Source: Yersinia massiliensis CCUG 53443 (GTDB taxonomy: Bacteria; Pseudomonadota; Gammaproteobacteria; Enterobacterales; Enterobacteriaceae). From it: a stretch of 64,000 nucleotides of DNA. Positions 60,913 to 64,000 of this stretch are shown here, one piece after another (within the stretch, counting starts at the first letter, position 1; each line of letters opens with the position of its first letter). The stretch is taken from NCBI RefSeq assembly GCF_000312485.1, contig NZ_HE997645.1, forward strand, positions 319,354 through 383,353, given 5' to 3'. Made by a program: the position numbers and the translations under genes. Below the pieces are notes generated by a model. It was not told where the DNA came from, did no database searches, and saw only the letters and a list, made by a program, of their open reading frames with translations.

Positions 60913-61212
60913 ATGGCAATCGAACGAATAGACCAAATGCGGCCTGTCACTGCAACACAACAGGATGTGTTATTACGCCAGAAAAGTGAATCTGCAGCGT
61001 TACCTGCGGTGGAAACAGATAAAGAATCAGCGACCCAGGTAAAACTGAGTCAGGTAACTCAGCAAGTTAAAACGGACACCAGTCGCGATATCGATATGGA
61101 GCGCGTGAACACCATTAAAGCGCAAATATCAGCAGGGCAATTAACCATTGATACGGATAAAATCGCCCAATGCTTAATAAATGAAATTTTCGAATTCTCC
61201 TACTCAGTTTAA
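60913..61212 (+). CDS. flgM: Anti-sigma-28 factor FlgM
   Basis: 99 residues from the ATG at 60913 (GGAG 7 bases upstream, product begins MAIERIDQMRPVT); an ATG two codons earlier is possible. The C-terminal FliA-binding region is recognisable: DIDMERVNTIKAQISAGQLTIDTDKIAQCLINEI. It is exported once the hook is complete. 12 bp before flgN. Confidence 0.95.
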   Translation: MAIERIDQMRPVTATQQDVLLRQKSESAALPAVETDKESATQVKLSQVTQQVKTDTSRDIDMERVNTIKAQISAGQLTIDTDKIAQCLINEIFEFSYSV

Positions 61213-61224
61213 TGATTAAGAATC

Positions 61225-61668
61225 ATGGATAAATTATTAATTACATTAATAAAGTTGCAGGAACTCTTGAACGAACAGGAAGAAGTTCTAGTGGAGGAAA
61301 TAAAGCAACTTAGTCTCCTTAAGGTTAATCCGGTGACGCTCCAGTGTATTGCTGATAGTAAGAGTCGCTTACTATCAGCTATTAATTACTTTGATACACA
61401 ACGTCGGCAAGTTGAGAGCAAGGGGAATATTACAGCCCCCTACTCAGGGAACCCTAGACTTGCCAACGTCTGGAAAACAATTACGCTAAAAACAAAAAAC
61501 CTAAAAGAGCTCAATTATAAAAGCTATTTACTCCTTGAAAGGCACATGCAAAAAGTTCAGGAGTTTAAAAAACTCGTTAAAGACTCCGGCATGATGAATT
61601 CATTGTATGAGTCTGATGGGCAAACCGAACATAAAACTTCTGGTCGTGTTTATAATATTTCAATTTAG
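61225..61668 (+). CDS. flgN: FlgK/FlgL export chaperone FlgN
   Basis: 147 residues, helical, with the FlgN pattern DKLLITLIKLQELLNEQEEVL in the N-terminus. It escorts hook-filament junction proteins. Last gene of flgAMN, followed by a clear terminator. Confidence 0.93.
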   Translation: MDKLLITLIKLQELLNEQEEVLVEEIKQLSLLKVNPVTLQCIADSKSRLLSAINYFDTQRRQVESKGNITAPYSGNPRLANVWKTITLKTKNLKELNYKSYLLLERHMQKVQEFKKLVKDSGMMNSLYESDGQTEHKTSGRVYNISI

Positions 61669-61678
61669 TCGTACTCGC

Positions 61679-61716
61679 AGCTTCCAGTTACCACTTTGAT
61701 TGGAAGCTTTTTTTTA
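61679..61716 (+). terminator. Rho-independent terminator after flgN
   Basis: AGCTTCCA (61679-61686) pairs with TGGAAGCT (61701-61708), 14-base loop, followed by a run of T. It closes the flagellar locus. Confidence 0.9.
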
Positions 61717-61955
61717 TAATTTTCAACATATAAATAGGCAATCAAAGCTAGAATCTATTTTACAGGTTTGCAATACACACATTAATTATTTTATTAAGTT
61801 GTTAATTTAAATAACGATTCACCTGCCAACGTGATAATTGGCACTATTTCCTTCTGCTTTTCGCCCTCTCTGCTCACCTTATTTCTCAATCAAAATCCGT
61901 TAAAATAGCCCATGACTTATATTTCACTTTCATCGTTAATAACGGGATAAATAAC

Positions 61956-63290
61956 GTGGTAAAACCATTACTGCGAAGTGGCGTGCGTAGCCATTATTTG
62001 GCATTGGGCGAAAATGGCCAACTCGTATTTGATTCAGCACTGCAAATACGAGAAGCATTACGCTTACGCGGGTTACAAGCCGTCGCAGATTGTCTGGCAA
62101 TTCCGCAATGCCATCATGAGGGCGAGCGTATCGATTGGTACGCTCCTCATCGTGGCGCAGTGACGTCATGGGCAAACGCCAACGCTTCTCTTCGCCAACA
62201 AGCACTCGACGATCTACAACAATGCCGCGCCAAAGTTGAAGCGTTGCGCGCACTCGCCACAAATGCAGAAAACCTGACACTGCGGATGCTTGCCATGCTG
62301 CTCAAGCATGTTTTTCAATTCCCTAGCGCTCAATACATTTGGCTGCAAAATGAGAAGCCCGTTATCGCATTTTGGGGGTTTACTGACCCTGCTCAGCCTC
62401 CCGCTCAACATGCGCTGGATAATCTTATCTTGAGCGAAAGTCATCGCGCGCAGTTGATACAACCAAAAGCAGAACGAGTGCCTGCCGTTGTACAACCAGA
62501 AGATGGCCCTAAATCCCTGCCTGTTGCGCAAGAAAAGATGCCTGATACATCAGAAATCGATCAGCCCATGCCTCGGCCTAAATACAGTAAACGCCCTTTC
62601 TATTTAAAATTGGCCGCTATCTCCCTCGTTGGCATTACAGTGCTATCAATGTCCTTTATCTATGCTCTAACGCCTGTCGCACCTGATGATTTATCTTCAG
62701 CTCATTTATCTTCAAAGCCGTTATCGTCAAAGAATGAAGAACTGAGTATTAAAGCGTTCAACAAAATTAACTTACCTGTTCATACCGTTGAAGTCCCTCA
62801 GCACGCCAGTGAGCAACGGCCTGAGCCACAAACTATTTTCACGCCAAAATTGCCGCTAGAGCACGCCACCGTTGCCATCACGCATAATGCGACACCGCAG
62901 GCTATTCCAGTTGTTGAAAATGCTCTGGTCATGTTCCCCAATTCTATTAAAGCGGGGTCAATCAAGTTTTTGAACGGAAACTGGCAAGCCCAGTACGTCG
63001 AACGAGATAACGACAACCTGCCAGCCCTGCGCGTACAAATCACGAATGGGAAAGGCAACATCCATCTATCAAAAGGCAAACAAGTTTGTCAGGCAACAAT
63101 AACAGCAGGTTTGCTTCCGTCAGGCACCCTTTCAATGAAAAGCAAATCACGCGCTCGCTGCGCCGATGGAACCCTACTGCCCGTTCCCGATCTCAGTTGT
63201 AAACCCAGCACCGGAGATATCGCACTTTGTCACGCGCAGTGGGCAAATACAGAGTCAGCCTCACTGACGTTTAAGAAAGTAAATGGATAA
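61956..63290 (+). CDS. srfA: SrfA family protein
   Basis: 444 residues from a GTG start (GGGA 9 bases upstream). The conserved N-terminal part begins LRSGVRSHYLALGENGQLVFDSALQIREALRLRG and contains SAQYIWLQNEKPVIAFWGF. One transmembrane helix lies at about 216-239, then a variable periplasmic C-terminal part with four cysteines. First gene of the srfABC cluster, named from SsrB-regulated genes in Salmonella; the molecular role is unsettled. It overlaps or abuts srfB. In Salmonella these genes have been placed in the flagellar regulon, which suits this position. Confidence 0.9.
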   Translation: MVKPLLRSGVRSHYLALGENGQLVFDSALQIREALRLRGLQAVADCLAIPQCHHEGERIDWYAPHRGAVTSWANANASLRQQALDDLQQCRAKVEALRALATNAENLTLRMLAMLLKHVFQFPSAQYIWLQNEKPVIAFWGFTDPAQPPAQHALDNLILSESHRAQLIQPKAERVPAVVQPEDGPKSLPVAQEKMPDTSEIDQPMPRPKYSKRPFYLKLAAISLVGITVLSMSFIYALTPVAPDDLSSAHLSSKPLSSKNEELSIKAFNKINLPVHTVEVPQHASEQRPEPQTIFTPKLPLEHATVAITHNATPQAIPVVENALVMFPNSIKAGSIKFLNGNWQAQYVERDNDNLPALRVQITNGKGNIHLSKGKQVCQATITAGLLPSGTLSMKSKSRARCADGTLLPVPDLSCKPSTGDIALCHAQWANTESASLTFKKVNG

Positions 63291-63294
63291 GCAA

Positions 63295-64000
63295 ATGCTC
63301 ATTGAACTTGTGCACTATAAGCCCGATGTCACATTGATTCAGGATAGCGGTATCCAGTTTCTTGATTTTGGTCTGTCCCTCGCTTTTGGCGAGAAAGACA
63401 AGGGGTATTTTGTCCGCCAGACGGCGAATGGCCCGCTATTAAATCTCCAGCAAGACCCCATAGACGGTAAATTTACGATCCCCTGTCCTCCTGAAGATGC
63501 GGCCGAAATCGTCAGACCAGAGAGTGCTGTCCTGTTATCGCATTCCCTTGCGCTCCTTGATGGCGTGTGGTTACCGCTGCCTTGGTTGCGCCGCAGCCAA
63601 GGCATTTCACCAGGAAGCGGCCCAGATAACTGGTCACGAGTGCAGTTTATGCGTTTGGAGAAACCCGATGCTGCGGGAAATACCGTACGGATGTGTATCG
63701 CGTTTGATACACAGATCCCGACCGGTGACGGCGCTTATTCGCAACTTGCCCCGATACAAGCGGATATCGACAATGGGGTACGTTTTGCCTTCGCTTGGCG
63801 TAATGCGGATATCGCAGCATTCCTCGATAATACTTGGGTCGACGGCTGGCTGCGTGAAGTCTTTTCGACCTACGCCAGAGAACATGAACAACGCAGCGAA
63901 CAGGATATCGCCACGGCGCTGAAAGCCTTCGAATATCAGGCCCATTTTCTTAATCTGCTGAACATTATGGCTAATCATTTGGCCTTGCCCGAGATCTTAC
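63295..64000 (+). CDS. srfB: SrfB family protein (3' end outside window)
   Basis: At least 235 codons, open to the right edge; the family is about 1,000 residues. The product begins MLIELVHYKPDVTLIQDSGIQFLDFGLSL, matching the SrfB N-terminus; an in-frame ATG at 63283 would overlap the srfA stop. The function is unknown; the middle of the family has actin-like features that are not in the visible part. srfC is expected next, outside the window. Confidence 0.9.
   Translation, partial: MLIELVHYKPDVTLIQDSGIQFLDFGLSLAFGEKDKGYFVRQTANGPLLNLQQDPIDGKFTIPCPPEDAAEIVRPESAVLLSHSLALLDGVWLPLPWLRRSQGISPGSGPDNWSRVQFMRLEKPDAAGNTVRMCIAFDTQIPTGDGAYSQLAPIQADIDNGVRFAFAWRNADIAAFLDNTWVDGWLREVFSTYAREHEQRSEQDIATALKAFEYQAHFLNLLNIMANHLALPEIL

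Noticed and set aside
62214-63605. Minus-strand frames opposite srfA and srfB
   Set aside because: Shadow frames in the GC-rich third positions of the srf genes.

Overview
The window is about 64 kb of chromosome from a motile Gram-negative bacterium, almost certainly a member of the Enterobacterales. The evidence is the gene order of the flagellar locus, the presence of flhDC, flhE, fliT, cheZ and flgN, the srfA/srfB pair, and the E. coli/Salmonella-like proteins (for example a CheY with D57/T87/K109 and a FliA of 240 residues). I cannot fix the genus from sequence alone. Families that keep all flagellar genes in one block (Morganellaceae, Yersiniaceae, Budviciaceae) are the natural candidates.

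Region 1 (1-17.6 kb) is strikingly AT-rich and looks like an acquired surface-adhesion island. Read leftwards from about 14.2 kb on the minus strand it encodes a major fimbrial subunit, a periplasmic chaperone, an outer-membrane usher, a two-domain tip adhesin, a FhaC/CdiB-type two-partner secretion transporter and a giant FhaB/CdiA-like exoprotein. The exoprotein has more than 2,466 codons and runs off the left edge in 13-residue proline-rich tandem repeats. The genes are closely spaced, so the chaperone-usher fimbria and the two-partner secretion system probably form one operon. The same five genes lie together in the Bordetella fha/fim locus, with fhaB at the other end. Upstream are two ToxR/CadC-type membrane-anchored winged-helix regulators, the second overlapping a FidL-like membrane protein (a MarT/FidL-type pair).

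Region 2 (17.7-61.7 kb) is one contiguous, apparently complete flagellar and chemotaxis locus. fliR to fliF (minus) diverge from fliE-cheRBYZ-flhBAE (plus). fliDST (minus) diverge from fliC and one chemoreceptor gene (plus). An orphan LuxR-type regulator, cheW, cheA, motB, motA, flhC, flhD and fliA follow on the minus strand. Then flgL to flgB (minus) diverge from flgA-flgM-flgN (plus). Four very similar sigma-28 promoter candidates (T-T-[TC]-A-G-[TC]-T, 11 bp, [AG]CCGAT[AG]T) precede fliD, fliC, flgK and flgM, the expected late class of genes. FlhDC would activate the hook-basal-body operons and fliA, and FlgM would hold FliA until hook completion.

Region 3 (61.9-64 kb) begins an srfA-srfB operon that runs off the right edge. 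The most interesting non-genic signals are a perfect 45-bp palindrome inside the usher gene, two independent 20-bp tandem duplications spanning the stop codons of flhE and cheW, repeated 14-mers upstream of the fimbrial operon, and paired 21-bp direct repeats upstream of fliA.
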